Positions 34,684 to 46,069 of a stretch of 64,000 nt of DNA are shown in pieces; positions within the stretch are counted from its first letter, which is position 1; every line of letters begins with the position of its first letter. The stretch spans positions 362,501-426,500 of the forward strand of contig JACSYO010002054.1 of NCBI GenBank assembly GCA_016806645.1. The letters run 5' to 3'. The translations under genes and the position numbers were made by a program. The stretch is from Ophiodon elongatus. Taxonomy: Eukaryota > Chordata > Actinopteri > Perciformes > Hexagrammidae. The notes beneath the pieces were generated by a model. It ran no database searches. It was given only the letters and a program-made list of their open reading frames with translations, and was not told the origin of the DNA.

Positions 34684-36189
34684 AGAAAATAGAAAAAGAA
34701 AGTTCTTGTTAAAGTAATAAGTGAAGTACTAAAATGTCTGTTTTTAAAACTTTGCAAACTGCCTCATATGTTTACTACCATTGCATTTTGAGTCCATTAG
34801 ACTTTCTCATTCACTTAAAAGATTAAAGATTTAATTTATATGACAGGGGATGTAATTCTGGATCCAAAGTCAAGGACATTCTGACAGCTATTAAAGACAG
34901 TTCCCATTTACTGTTGCTAGCACCATAAAGTATCATGTAATGCAAATACAATACTCCTATCTCCATATGTCCATCTTCAGTCCTCTCCAGGGAAATCCTA
35001 CTTTTTACATTCATTTTAGCAGGAAAAGACATTTGGGGCATGGTATCTCACCTAGAAAACGTGACAAAATCTCCCCTTCCTGGAAAGAGAGGGCTTTTCT
35101 GTGAGTCACTGGTCTGTTTTTCTTTCTTTTTCTGTCTCTCGTTCCATCTCTCCCTGCTTCCCATGGGCTTCTAGTGGTTATCTATCTTGACATGAGGGAG
35201 GGGAAGCCTCAGGGTAGCGCTTGACAGGGATTCCTCTCCATGATTCCTGGCAGCTCTCTCCATTCCCCCGCTGTCACTGTAGGGGAATATAAGGGAGTTA
35301 TAAAAGAATGCTGTCATGTCACTGTCACAAACTCTGTATGGAAGCGAGACGTCCGGCACCAATCCCGACTGTGAGCTGCAGAAATGTGCTTTGTGTTCTG
35401 TGTGTGCGCGCGGTGTGTCTTTGTGTGTCGGGCCAAAGAGAACCTGTATTTCTGTGTATACCTGCCAGGTTGAGTTTTCATATGGCAGGTTCTGTTCGAA
35501 ACTCTAAACATTTTTATGAAGAAATGTCTATTTTAATCCATTTAAATGACATTTCGTCATCAATCACAAAAAATGTTGACATTTTCACTGACAACATATA
35601 TCAATTGTTTTCCACAAAAATATCCGATCTTGCAATATAATACCCATGACTTCTGCTTTATTAAAACATTTTATTGTTATGTTTTGGAACTCACACACAA
35701 AGTTCATTGGCATGTTTAATACAGAAACAAGCCATCATTTCAGCCAAAATATGTTATAGTTATTTTATTTTATTTGATGATCATATCTGAAATGTAAAAT
35801 CTGTCATAATCTCTAATTAAAAAAAAAAAACTGTGTGCACTCACAACTGTGATCAGCACAGCGGGAAAACTAGTTTTACAAAAGACAATAATCTTGATGT
35901 AAGCAATCAACTGGGGAAGTTTCCTGAAAATATCTGAGTGATGTAATTGGTTACAGGTGTTTTCACAGGTGCATTCTGGGTGCAGGTGATTGATAATTGA
36001 GTGTGGGATTTCAATGGCAGTGATTAGCAAATAACACAGACAGGCTTTTAATTTTGAAAGCTGTGTCTCGATGTTTGCAGTTATTTGCTAAAAGTGTGTT
36101 TTAGACTTTGAAAGTGGCTCAACATACCGGCTCTGAAGAGTGCTGTCAATAACTGGGTGTTTTTGTGTCTTGGCAATTGTAAAAGAAAA

Positions 36190-36816
36190 TTAAAAAGGGA
36201 TAGTTTTGGTGTTTTTGAAGTGTGGCTTGATGAAGTACTTCTTCATAGTCAGTGTATTACTATGGTAGATGGACTACGGGAACAATGTACTGCTGTGGAC
36301 GAAGGCAGCAGCCAAACCTATTTCAGGCACGATATTCAGAATGTTTTCGCCAGTTTACCTTGCCGTGAGACAGCTATACATTCTATGTTACCGATGGGGA
36401 ACTCAAGCCATATCTCTGTCACGCCAAAGCCACTAAACTCCTCTGAAAACCATTGTACTCTTACATCACAGAACGCAGGGTTTGCTGGTCTACCGCTGCC
36501 TTGATCGGTCAGTTTGTTTGTGTTACTGTGTGAGAGCATAGCTGCCGTCAGTTCCCCGTCGGAAATGTCTGTCTGACCACAAGGTAAACCGTTTAAAATG
36601 CTCTAAATATAGTGTATCACCTGTATGGGTATTGATTTCATTTGGGGCGGGCTGTTCCCGTCCACAGCAATACATCACTTTGCTTCCCTGCAGTAACTCC
36701 TGTCTGCTTCTCCAAGCTTTGGGTGTCCTGACCATCATTTTCTGTTGGTAATACACTGACCATGGATAGTTACCTCATAGAACCTTCACTTCAAAACACC
36801 CGAACCATCCCTTTAA
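36190..36816. mobile_element. TTAA-flanked MITE with arms of about 80 bp
   Basis: The left arm (36194-36275: aaagggatagttttggtgtt ... catagtcagtgtattac) and the reverse complement of the right arm (36734-36812: aagggatggttcgggtgttt ... catggtcagtgtattac) align over about 80 bp. Both ends abut ttaa (36190-36193 and 36813-36816), the target duplicated by piggyBac and Kolobok transposons. The middle is noncoding; the 115-codon frame crossing it shows no transposase motif. It is therefore a nonautonomous element of 619 bp between the TTAA sites. Confidence 0.85.
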
Positions 36817-37412
36817 GAGAGGCTCAGAGCAAACCAAGTGCCCCATGGGGAGCCGGTGGACCTTGAGGATTCATGAATAAAACTCAGTCTCGTTTCATAT
36901 TTGAATATTTGTTTGGAATCCGAATTCTGAGCACATTAAGCTACAGGGTATTGATGGATTCTGCTGTAGACTGTGTAGACATGAGGAATGTCTGATTTAC
37001 AGTTGGACATTGTAATGAGGAGCTGTTATGTAAATGTTGAACAAAGACCATGCTTCGGTGCACGTTCCTTCATCTAACGGAATGCTTTTACAATAATTAT
37101 GGTTGAATAGTGGAACAAAATGATCTGCTATTGGCAAAAACAGGAAAAGAGCAAATGTCATGGAGTATTACTATGTTAATCTAGCGAAGGGAAGGGAGAA
37201 GTGAAACATTATCTTGACTGTTGAACACTGTTGTGCAGCATTATATCAACATTTCCAGCAGCTTTAAATAGTCTTAAATGTATTGGAGAGCTCTACTTCA
37301 GGAAATTACATGAGGTCTTCACCTGACAGTTCTTCTATACTTATCACTGTCATAATCAAACCTTTTTAATTGCTGCCTTTCTTTTCCAACTTCAGACTTC
37401 TTTTTTCTTCAG

Positions 37413-37518
37413 GGCCAAAACACTCGATTTAATGACAAGGTGGTGGAGCTCAGAGTTTCATCCATCTGTTCCTACCTGTGTGAGCACAGTCCCAGTGACC
37501 TTTGCAGCTCCAGGAGTT
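37413..37518 (+). other. Speculative 106-bp exon
   Basis: A long pyrimidine-rich tract (about 37368-37410) ends in ttttttcttcag, and a consensus donor gtaagt begins at 37519. The 106 bp between are open in two of three frames. One reads GQNTRFNDKVVELRVSS and onward, the other contains LMTRWWSSEFHPSVP. Neither peptide is recognised. A host exon, a noncoding-RNA exon or chance are all possible. Confidence 0.25.
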
Positions 37519-38159
37519 GTAAGTTAGTACAGGTGACTTTCCTCTACACGGCTGCATTCAGCGATCCATCGCCGTAGTAACAGCAACAGCCCCCGATGAC
37601 TTTCTGACAAGTTCTTCATCTGCGAAATGGCCGCCTGCGTTGCTATGCACCTTGAATGTGTAATTCTCTCTTTGTCACCTTGACTTAGCCACCTCCACTC
37701 TGCAGATGGTCTAATAACTGTGTACAGGCGGATCTGTTTCATGTAAATGGGCTCCTGCTCTGAGCTTAGATGACAGAGGAAGAGGCTGGACTGGGTATCT
37801 ATCATCAAACATCCAAACTCAATTAGCGACTGTGGCGTTGGGATGTGTCTGGAGGGGACAAACGCTCACCTTGGATCCAAGGCTCGCCATGCTCAACCAC
37901 CCAGCGACGTGTACTGGTCCACATATCTCACGCTGACGACATATTTCTCTTTGATCTCTTCAAAAGAAACCCTCAACATGCCCCGCTTTGCAACAGAATT
38001 AAAAACTTGTTTTCAGTAATGGAGAGCAAAAAAAAAAGCGTACAAGCCCGGCCCTGCAAAACGCTTTCCAAAAGAGTGAGAATGAAGAAGAAATATTCAG
38101 CAGGAAGGTTAAACGGGTTTTCATGAAATAGAGTGGAAGATATTGGGTTGTTTAACAAT

Positions 38160-38420
38160 TTTTCCTCAAGGGATACCCCCCCTTATTGACTGTTCTATCA
38201 GGGCTCATGCCAGCTCAATGACTTGGAAGGAGCTGTGATCAGCTCAGAAAAGACCAGCGTGATTATGAAACACGACTGTGGGGCGTCGGACGTCACCTTG
38301 GGCTGACTTTGTTTTTGGATCGATTGCAGAGAGATTGCACATGACTTCATATTTTTAATTGAGCACCGCCGTGACCTCACTCACCCGACTGGAAATGCCA
38401 AGAGCCAGCAAAGCAGGGAA
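38160..38420. promoter_or_regulatory. Candidate conserved noncoding element
   Basis: A repeat-free segment with ggagctgtgatcagctc, gtgattatgaaacacgac, ggcgtcggacgtcacc (CRE-like gacgtcac) and tttttaattgagcacc. No open frame of note. Confidence 0.32.
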
Positions 38421-38472
38421 AAAAAATAAATTGGGCCAAGGTTATGGGAAAAAGAGCAAGTATTTAGCGTAT

Positions 38473-38498
38473 GGAGAGAGAGAGAAACAGAGAGAGAG

Positions 38499-38547
<49 letters not shown>
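38473..38547. repeat. (GA)n microsatellite
   Basis: GA run with two gagaaacag interruptions on the left and a poly-A end. Confidence 0.98.
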
Positions 38548-38551
<4 letters not shown>

Positions 38552-39785
38552 AAAGTGTTCTTCTTCTGTGCGGCAGTCATAAAAGATAGATGTTGTGTGT
38601 GCGATGCTATTGAGCTTTGACAGCCAAAGCTGGTTTCCTTGTCAAACAAGGATTGCAGTGTCTTTTTCTCCTCTTAAGCTGAAAATGAAAAGCTCAGCGT
38701 TGGGTATCGGTTGCAGCACCCAGAGGTAGGCGCGCTGTGGTTTATGCATTATCACTGCCGGGGACAGCGAGGAAAGCTTGTTATTTCTGCAACATGTGTG
38801 ACCTCCCTCAGGAAATTCACCCAGTAATGACTGCTGATGATGTGTACGGCCAGGGTATTAAAATGCATCCTTGACAGTTCACCACATGTTTGCCAAATTA
38901 TGGGCAAACTAAATCCTTTCTGCCCTTCTTTCTCTCCCACATTTAGTCCATAATGGGTTGAGCTTATTGGTTTCGGAGGAATTTGAAGTCCTTGGTAATG
39001 AGTTATTTAGTGAGTCCGTAAAAACATTTATGTGAGATATTTGGTGGAGGATGATCGGTGGAACATACATATCTCTTATTCTTCCATGCTTTTAATAGCT
39101 ACCAAGCAGAATCATATTTGCAAATGCATCCTCACTCAAATATGAGATACAATTAACGTTGTGTTGCCTTTGAGGCATTTTCAATTTTGTTTTTTGATAA
39201 TTTGTTTTGTATTTATCTGAAGACAAAAATATATTTAATAGCAATATCATTTTTCTGTTCACACCATGTCATAAAATCACTTTCGGTTTAATCATTTCCG
39301 GTTGGGTAACTTCTGTTAGCGGTAGGAAGACAACAGAGGACTGCATGCTCTAGAGAGTAATCCGCTTTGAGGCAATGCCATAAGTTCATTTATTTGACAT
39401 GTTAAAGATTATATCAGGATGTATTTCTTTAAAAATATGTTTGATAAGTGACAAAAAAAAACACTCTATTTACAATTGTGTGTAAGCTTACAGCAATGCA
39501 AGTAGCTGTGATAATAGTTAGCTAATGTGCAAACAAGCAATGTATATTCATATTTAAAACTATGTACAATGCAACGTTTTAGAACACAGACAGAATATTT
39601 TGCATTTTCAGTTTTCACCAGCATGTTCATGGGCAACAGTGACAGTAAATATCAATCAAAAAATATCAATGTCTTAATGCAAGTAATCATCTGTGAAAGT
39701 TTCATGGTGATATCTATGAGATATTTATTATATATAATAAATCAATCAGGAGAGACCAGTCAAATAAAGAAAGGATAATTGTTTA
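38548..39785. other. Noncoding stretch
   Basis: No gene recognised. The section 39180-39780 is AT-rich, with short chance frames only. Confidence 0.5.
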
Positions 39786-39789
39786 TTGT

Positions 39790-40290
39790 TAACAGATTTT
39801 ATGTGATGATGAAGTCTCGACAGAGTCTTTGGCACTTGGACTCTACAGGGAGATTTGTAATTGAGGGCCGTCTGCCCTGATCAGCAACAAGATAGATCCC
39901 CCCGTGGAGTCCAGACCTGGTGGTGGTGGTGGCTGATAGAATGATGAGTTGATGAAGCTGATGGATCTGCAAAGACTGGGTGGAGATGTGGAGGTGGAGG
40001 GGTGTGTAACGTTAACATGAATGAACTGAAGGTAGAGAGATGGTCATATTTAAAAGAGACCGCAGCAAGATGAGAGGCTCACCATGTAATTGTTTCGTTG
40101 TGCTTATTGGATAGAGGAGACCAGCTGATCTAAACAGCTGGTGTCATGATTGACAGCCCCGAACAATGACAGCAAGTAAATGATGAGTGAGCATGCGTGA
40201 GAAGTGATTGGCAGATGTATGATACATAAATTACGGGCTTGCAAGAGTATGGTCTCCGACTGAACTTGTGCTATAGCTTCATAAAGTGTT
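39790..40290. repeat. Probable dispersed repeat, class unknown
   Basis: Blocks such as gagtccagacctggtgg, gaccagctgatc, cagctggtgtcatgattgac and tatggtctccgactgaac recall a repeat seen in other percomorph sequences. A short (GGT)n lies at 39919-39934. There is no second copy in this window to confirm it. Confidence 0.35.
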
Positions 40291-40499
40291 TCTTTAAATG
40301 AGTTTTTTCTCAGACTCTGAGCCAGAAATCTTCACTTCAGTAGCTCTTACATCCACCAAACTTTAGTTTCATTCATCTCTATATTCTGAAGGTTTCTACT
40401 GAGCGGTTTCTTCAGATATCATTCAAAGCCTGATTTATACAATATTTTATTTCTAAGAAAATGGAGAAAATTGATTTATTGTATGGCTGGTGACAGTAT

Positions 40500-41157
40500 T
40501 GTTAGGTTGTAATAAATTAAAATGACTTACAGTTGTAAATAAGGAATGTCTATGTATAAATTACGATATTTAAAAAGGATAATTAATAAGGAATAGTGAG
40601 CCTTATGGGAAGGAGTATGCGTGACATAGAAGAAAGTCACATTGAGTTTCTTACTTAGACTTAGTTCAGGTATGCATGGAATGAGATAGAGAGGGGGATG
40701 GATACTGAAATCTCCTAGAGGAACACAAAGAGCAATAAAACAACTCCACTCGAGGGGGGTTGTTCTGCTGAACTCTACATGAGGGGGGAGAGATGACATC
40801 AAGAGCCATAAAGCCTAGAGGAGGCGATGGACCGACGTGACCAATCCGGATGCTGATTCTAGCCATGTGAAACTTTAGCCGAACCATATGTTGTAAAACT
40901 GAGCCAATGAGAGGCGACGATGCACATTTTCATTGGACTATTTAATCAAATGTACTGGTCAGTTCGAGGTTTTCTTAGGTCAATGCGCACAGACAGTTAA
41001 CTCTCGCAGGCAACTGTTGAGGGCCTGTGGCCTGCCATTGATCAGCTGAGATTTTTACTCTGTTATCACAACGCTTTTCACTTTATTAAATATGCTTTAT
41101 TATAACTTTCGTTCCAAGAAGTCCTTTGTCTCCCCGGAATTTTTCTCAGAATACAAT
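40500..41157 (+). mobile_element. Probable solo LTR (658 bp)
   Basis: The segment starts with tgttagg and ends with atacaat, and the same 5 bases, agtat, lie directly outside both ends (40495-40499 and 41158-41162). Inside are features in LTR order: a ccaatgagagg CCAAT-like word, a TATA-like tatttaatc near 40940, a GC-richer stretch, and an attaaa poly(A)-type signal near 41085 followed by a T/GT-rich part. No internal retroviral or Gypsy sequence adjoins it, so this is a recombination-derived solo LTR. The ending acaat, rather than the usual ca, is odd and leaves the exact limit open by one or two bases. Confidence 0.6.
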
Positions 41158-41162
41158 AGTAT

Positions 41163-43264
41163 TTTCTGATTTATGAAGTGATACAAAGAGATATCCCAAA
41201 TTCCCTCTGTAAAAAATCTTTGACTTGTATTTTGGAACTTGGCTCAATCCAATGCTCTGATTTATGTTTTGAAGATTTATGTAAAATTAGAACATTTTTA
41301 AGATTAAGATTTAAATGAATGCCTGATTTGCACATTTCAACAGAAAATGTCACCACATTTGCTGTATTCTGAAGAGAATATGGTTGAGAATGAAATATTG
41401 TATTTGTTTTAACTCTCCCCATTCTGCCTGTGTGAACGAGTTATTATAGTCAGGCCCCTGTGTAAGTAATGTGGGAATACCTGACTTTGTTCACCACAAA
41501 GACAAAACTTGTATTATGAATGTTCTGACTACTGAGCTTACAGTAGATATCATTCAATGAACAGGTGAATTCTGCTGAACATTCAAATTTTCTACAGTAA
41601 CCTTTTAAAAATCATTCTCAAGGCTATTCCCGAAAAGCCAAATCAAGTTCCGGTGGGTTATTTCAAGCTATTAATTCTTCGCACCACTATCAGGCTTTCT
41701 CACAGCTTTAATTATGGGGACATGTCGATGGGATAATAACACCAGGCAAAGAATAGGGTCCATTCAGCAGCTGAATGTGGCCTCGTGGTGAGCTGAGTCA
41801 ATGAGAAATGAAATGCATAAATTGAAATTAATCAAAGTAGTCATTGTACATTTTTACATTTGTGAAGTGAAATAAAATGAACAAAGGCCAATCAAAATAC
41901 TGAAATCAAGTATAAACGTAGTGTATGGGTTCGATTGTTCGTGTGCAGCAGTATTTCATATACTACAGTTTTCTAGCTGTATGACTGGAACTACTTTCCA
42001 CTGTAAAGCCCGTCATCGCTCCGATGTGACCAACAGAGTTTTCTCCTGATCAGATTCCGAAACCCTTTTGCGAGAGGAGAACACAGAGGTTATGCAATAT
42101 TGGTCTAAATTAACCATCTCAGCTAAGTGATTACAAAAAGACATTTAAATCATGTGTATCCTACACTACCATGAGTAATAGCAGCATTTAGACAGCAGTA
42201 AACACTAAACCTTAGCAAATGCCAGTATTGAGTTTGTCTTGAGGTGCGGTGAAGGAATGTGTCCCCACAGAGGCCCCTCATTATGTTCTGTGGCTGCATC
42301 AGTGCAGGCAGCAAAATAGATCCCTTTGTCTGCTTCTGTTTACTTCGTAGACTTTTGGGAAACATAACATTTGATAGAAAAAAAGTCTACAATTGTATGA
42401 GTAGTCTCTAATCGCAGAGCTATGACTTCAGAGACAAGTCATACTTCTTCCTTGTGGTAGACTGGACACAATGGCAGTGACAGCGTCCCTGTACATATTT
42501 ATACTAATTGGAGGAGAGATTGATTGTTTGGAATGTAGACTTTTTTACTTTTCAGGAGGGAAAACTGAGCCAAATAAAAATAAAAGTAGCTCATTTGCTC
42601 ACTTAATCTGGCAACAAAAGCGTTCCCTAGGCAAAATTCAGGGTAGAAGTCAAAATGTTATTTTTACCCTGATATTCAGCAGCAGGGTTGCATCCTCAAA
42701 GGTATTTTTTTTATTCCACAAATGTGTACTGTCTGCCCGGAATGACAGTGATTGTTTTTTTCCTGGGGCAAAAACAACATTTAAATCCAACAACTCCCAG
42801 ACTGTGCAGGTTTGGCCTGCCGTAGCTCGCACAGCAGAGAAGAAGCACTGAGCGCAGCAGCAGTCTGTGAAGAGGTCTGATGTGAACACTGGTTTCACAG
42901 TTTATCATTCCAGTCAGGCAGTAGACATATGTGGGGTCACAAAACATCCAGCTGCTTGATAAAAAACATTTAGTTTAGATCTTTTTATAAGAACTATGTG
43001 GGAAATAAACACAGTGCTGAGGTTGCACATTTAGCTGGAGGAACAGAGTTCTCTTAAACAACACAGTGAATGGCTAAGGACATTAGTTTTGTAATAAAAA
43101 TGACTCAAGAAAGACAGATAGCACAATCGACAGAAATAATTGTGGCTAAAATATAACAGTGAGAAACATTTAGGGGGTTCAATTGGTAGAAATGGAATAT
43201 AATATGCTAAACTATCTTTTAATTTGTTTGTAATGACCTGGCACTAAGACATCTTATGTTTTAT
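41163..43264. other. Noncoding stretch
   Basis: No gene recognised. A CNE-like part is at 41600-41860. A 126-codon plus frame at 42471-42851 and two minus frames overlap each other and have no domain. Confidence 0.5.
41600..41860. promoter_or_regulatory. Candidate conserved noncoding element
   Basis: Repeat-free, with caagctattaattcttcgc, cacagctttaattatggggac, gatgggataataacacc, gagctgagtcaatgag (AP-1-like tgagtca) and attaatcaaag. It has a dense set of homeodomain-type cores and no open frame. Confidence 0.42.
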
Positions 43265-43532
43265 TTAGCTTAAAAAAAGCCATTTCTATCTACGTAGGGA
43301 ACAGGTCGTCTTCCACAGAGATCTCTATGTTGCACCGCCGTGTTTCTACAGCAGCCCAGAACGGACAAACCCTTAAACTCTGGGTTAAACGTGACCCGGT
43401 GCTGAATCATGAAAGCTCGGAGTGTTGCTGAGCTCTGAAGTTACGGGTGCTTTTTATTAGTACTTTTTAATGTTTTGGTGTAATTTAATATCATGCTGAA
43501 GCGTAAGCATTGTCGGGCTGATCTCCTCCAAC

Positions 43533-43556
43533 TACACACACATAGACACAAACACA

Positions 43557-43628
<72 letters not shown>
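43533..43628. repeat. (CA)n microsatellite
   Basis: The interrupted left part (acacacacatagacacaaac) passes into a pure CA run from 43561. It lies inside family B copy 2. Confidence 0.98.
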
Positions 43629-43629
<1 letters not shown>

Positions 43630-43775
43630 CATGAGTCAGCGAGCAGAGAGACGGCGGTGGTGAAGTGAAGATGTTTTGAGTTGACGGCAACTACGCTGCT
43701 TACTGTTACTGCAATAAAACATTTGTGGGTAAAAAGCTTTATCAATACATGTGTTTAACAAACACGGACACGTAA

Positions 43776-44063
43776 GAAGGCAACTGTGGCTCAGTGGTAG
43801 AGCAGGGTCATCCTTCAATCAAAGGACTGGTTCAATCCCCGGCTCCGCTAGTCCATGTCGATGTGTCCTCGGGCAAGACACTTAACCCAGCCTTCCTCCG
43901 CAGGCTGTTCCTGTGGTGTATGATTGGGTATGAATGGTTTGATAATCTTGATGGGCAGGGGGCACCTGCAGTGAATGGGTGAATGATGAGTGAAAGTAAG
44001 TGTTAAAGTGCTTTGAGTGGTTGGAAAACTAAAAAAATCTATACAAGTGCAGCCCATTTACAT
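43776..44063 (+). mobile_element. tRNA-derived SINE, nested in family B
   Basis: Pol III promoter boxes are present: A box tggctcagtgg at 43787-43797 and B box ggttcaatcc at 43829-43838, spaced as in a tRNA. The body follows the percomorph pattern (gggcaagacacttaaccc, gtgaatgggtgaatgatgag, taaagtgctttgagtgg) with a tail aaaatctatacaagtgcagc...ccatttaca. It is about full length. The anticodon arm does not look like a functional tRNA. It interrupts a repeat that is continuous in copy 1, so it inserted later. Confidence 0.88.
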
Positions 44064-45130
44064 GTAACTAACATGCTCTCATCCACCGCCGCTATGTTTA
44101 CACAGCACGCACGAAAGCTTCTTTTTTTTTACAATGCTGAAACAGAAACAGAAAGTTTACTTCAGAGTTTGTTCTTGTAAACTTCTCTACTGGCTGAGAC
44201 AAAGCAGACAGGAGGAAGGTCTGACACTATCTGATGTCTGTGTTCATTATTATTGATTATTTGTATTTATAAACTTTACAGAGGGGTATTTAGTTGGTCG
44301 CAATCTGTAACCTCACCAGGAGGTGGCACTACATTTCACACACTGCTCCTTTAAGCAATTCCAAAAAACAAACCTGTCTACATCACAGAGTTGATATCTC
44401 AATTTATGAACATAAAACTCTTATAATAAGAATCTACTGTTTATTACTGACATATTTTCCGTACTTTGAACAATGACAGTGACTTCCTATAATTAAAGGG
44501 ATTGGAAATGTCTTGATTGCGTCGCAATGCGGATGCGGGTGATACTGCGTTGCTGCAGTGACAGAACATAATCCAATATTCACTGCTTTGTTGTCAACAA
44601 TGTTAGAGCTGCTGTGTGAAAACCTTATTTTTTGCAGATTACAGCACACTGGTAAAGCACTGCAGAAGAATTTATGTTTTGTCTTTGTAATGTTTATGTG
44701 CCTGAGGTGGGTAGCAGATACTGGTATTGAAAAATGAACTGTAGCTTTTTATTTTACAGACTGTCGTAGTCTGATTTTTGAAAGCACTTTATAAATAAAA
44801 AAAAGAGAGTTCAGATTTATCTGACTGCTTGTATGGTTTGATGAGAAAGTAGCCATGTTGGTAATATAGATAATTGAGGATGTGATTCATTGAGATGCAT
44901 TGTAATCCAATCGTGAGGCCGGTGAAGTTGCACTCCTCGAGCTAAGGTGTTCGCATATCTAGATGATTTTGGTGACTTTAAGTCAACCAAAAGCATAACT
45001 TCTGTCAAACCTGCTCTTCTATAAGCAGCTTTTGCACTGTGAGATAGATTTCCCCCATCTGCTGAGGGTTTGAGCCTTTTCACCCTCTTGTGCATCTTGG
45101 GCCGACATCAGACATGTAGTCAGAGCGGGA

Positions 45131-45568
45131 ATGGCAGTGCACCAGGCTCTGCTGCCCTCCCCCCACCCCCCCACGCCTATGTGTTCATATCTGAGGGCAG
45201 ATAGCTGGAAGAACACCCAGGGACTGTTGTCCTCCCTGTCTGACCACTTCCCTCTCTCCTGTGTGAGTGTATGTGTGTCACAGATACCGCCAAGTAGGGC
45301 TCTCTTCAAAGGGGAGCCATTGTGTTTATTTGCCAAATACATCAGAAGCATTCCGTTTTATGACGGGCAATCATATAGAAAGTGTTTCTGCAATGAAGCT
45401 CTGGCCCCGAGAGACTTCAGAGATCTGTTCCAAAGTGTGATTTCAAGTATGACGGACTTTACAATGCCAGATGTGTCCTCATCAGAGAAAGAAACGTCAG
45501 TCCTCTCCTGCCTTAAATCGGTGCGCTCCAGTATATTTGGACCTCTGAAGCCTCTCCAAATACAATAG
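45131..45568 (+). CDS. Unrecognised 145-codon open frame, probably not a gene
   Basis: One of the longest frames here not caused by a simple repeat. The first part is Pro/Ser/Leu-rich. The second part (about residues 60-145) is mixed, with words like KGEPLCLFAKYIRS and DFRDLFQSVISSM, and ends LKPLQIQ. I recognise no domain, signal peptide or membrane segment. A minus frame of 110 codons overlaps its first 220 bases. No promoter or splice context is evident. A chance frame or an undescribed exon are the alternatives. Confidence 0.1.
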   Translation: MAVHQALLPSPHPPTPMCSYLRADSWKNTQGLLSSLSDHFPLSCVSVCVSQIPPSRALFKGEPLCLFAKYIRSIPFYDGQSYRKCFCNEALAPRDFRDLFQSVISSMTDFTMPDVSSSEKETSVLSCLKSVRSSIFGPLKPLQIQ

Positions 45569-45980
45569 TATCTGACTCTGAGGAGAATAATAATTTTCTA
45601 AATATGTCTTGTCTGTTCATTCGTACTGCTGGTCTCACAGCGGTACTATCCGTCCGGCAATTGTTGCACTTACAGAAGCGGCAGTCTTGGTGATGTTTTT
45701 ATTGCTGAGGTCGTTTGTTTCAGTCAGCAGTAGTGGTGGTAGAGAGCCGATGAGTATGGACCACACAGTTAATGTTACCAATAACAGCGGGGGGACAGAT
45801 AAGCGATGCTGCCTTGTCAACCGGGAGCACCTGCAGACCAGCTCTCTCCTCTAAATCGAGTTCAGCGAGTCTCTCGGAGAATGCTGGAGACCTGTGACCT
45901 GCAGTGTAGCCTGGTATTAATGTTGTATTAATCCTCCTCCCCCCCACCTCCCCTCCACGTTTCTGCTTCTCTTCTTTCAG

Positions 45981-46056
45981 AGTTTCCTGGGAAACAAATG
46001 GAGATGGAGAAGAAGATGTGGTTCATTAGTGCAAGATATTATGCCACTGCCTCATG
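45981..46056 (+). other. Speculative 76-bp exon
   Basis: A pyrimidine tract of about 40 bases (ccccccacctcccc ... cttctctttcag-like) ends at the AG of 45979-45980, and a donor gtaaag starts at 46057. Two of the three frames through the 76 bp are open; one reads FPGKQMEMEKKMWFISARYY. The peptide is not recognised. Confidence 0.18.
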
Positions 46057-46069
46057 GTAAAGGTGTCTC

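Larger units (their letters stand above)
33501..36189. other. Noncoding stretch
   Basis: No gene recognised. It contains a possible 26-bp exon (33892-33917), a CNE-like part (34050-34380) and an AC tract (34620-34679). Near 35170 a long pyrimidine tract ends in an ag acceptor word, but every frame closes within about 15 codons. The section 35640-36030 is AT-rich. Confidence 0.5.
36817..38472. other. Noncoding stretch
   Basis: No gene recognised. It contains a speculative exon (37413-37518) and a CNE-like part (38160-38420). The remaining open frames (up to 94 codons) have no domain. Confidence 0.5.
43270..44355 (+). repeat. Family B dispersed repeat, copy 2
   Basis: The parts before and after the nested SINE align with copy 1 at 31631-32272: gagcagagagacgg, gttgacggcaactac, tatcaatacat, ctggctgagacaaagcag, gaggggtatttagttgg. 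It also has an upstream half missing from copy 1 (gttgcaccgccgtgtttcta, cagcccagaacggacaaac, acgggtgctttttattagta). TTAA words occur at both suggested limits (43270-43273 and 44351-44354), which may mean a TTAA-target DNA element. Confidence 0.7.

Noticed and set aside
35100..35220. Very long pyrimidine tract ending in ttctag, like a splice acceptor
   Set aside because: All three frames close within about 15 codons and no good donor follows.
43787..43838. A and B boxes that might mark a tRNA gene
   Set aside because: The body and tail are those of a SINE and no clean acceptor stem forms. Annotated as a SINE, not a tRNA.
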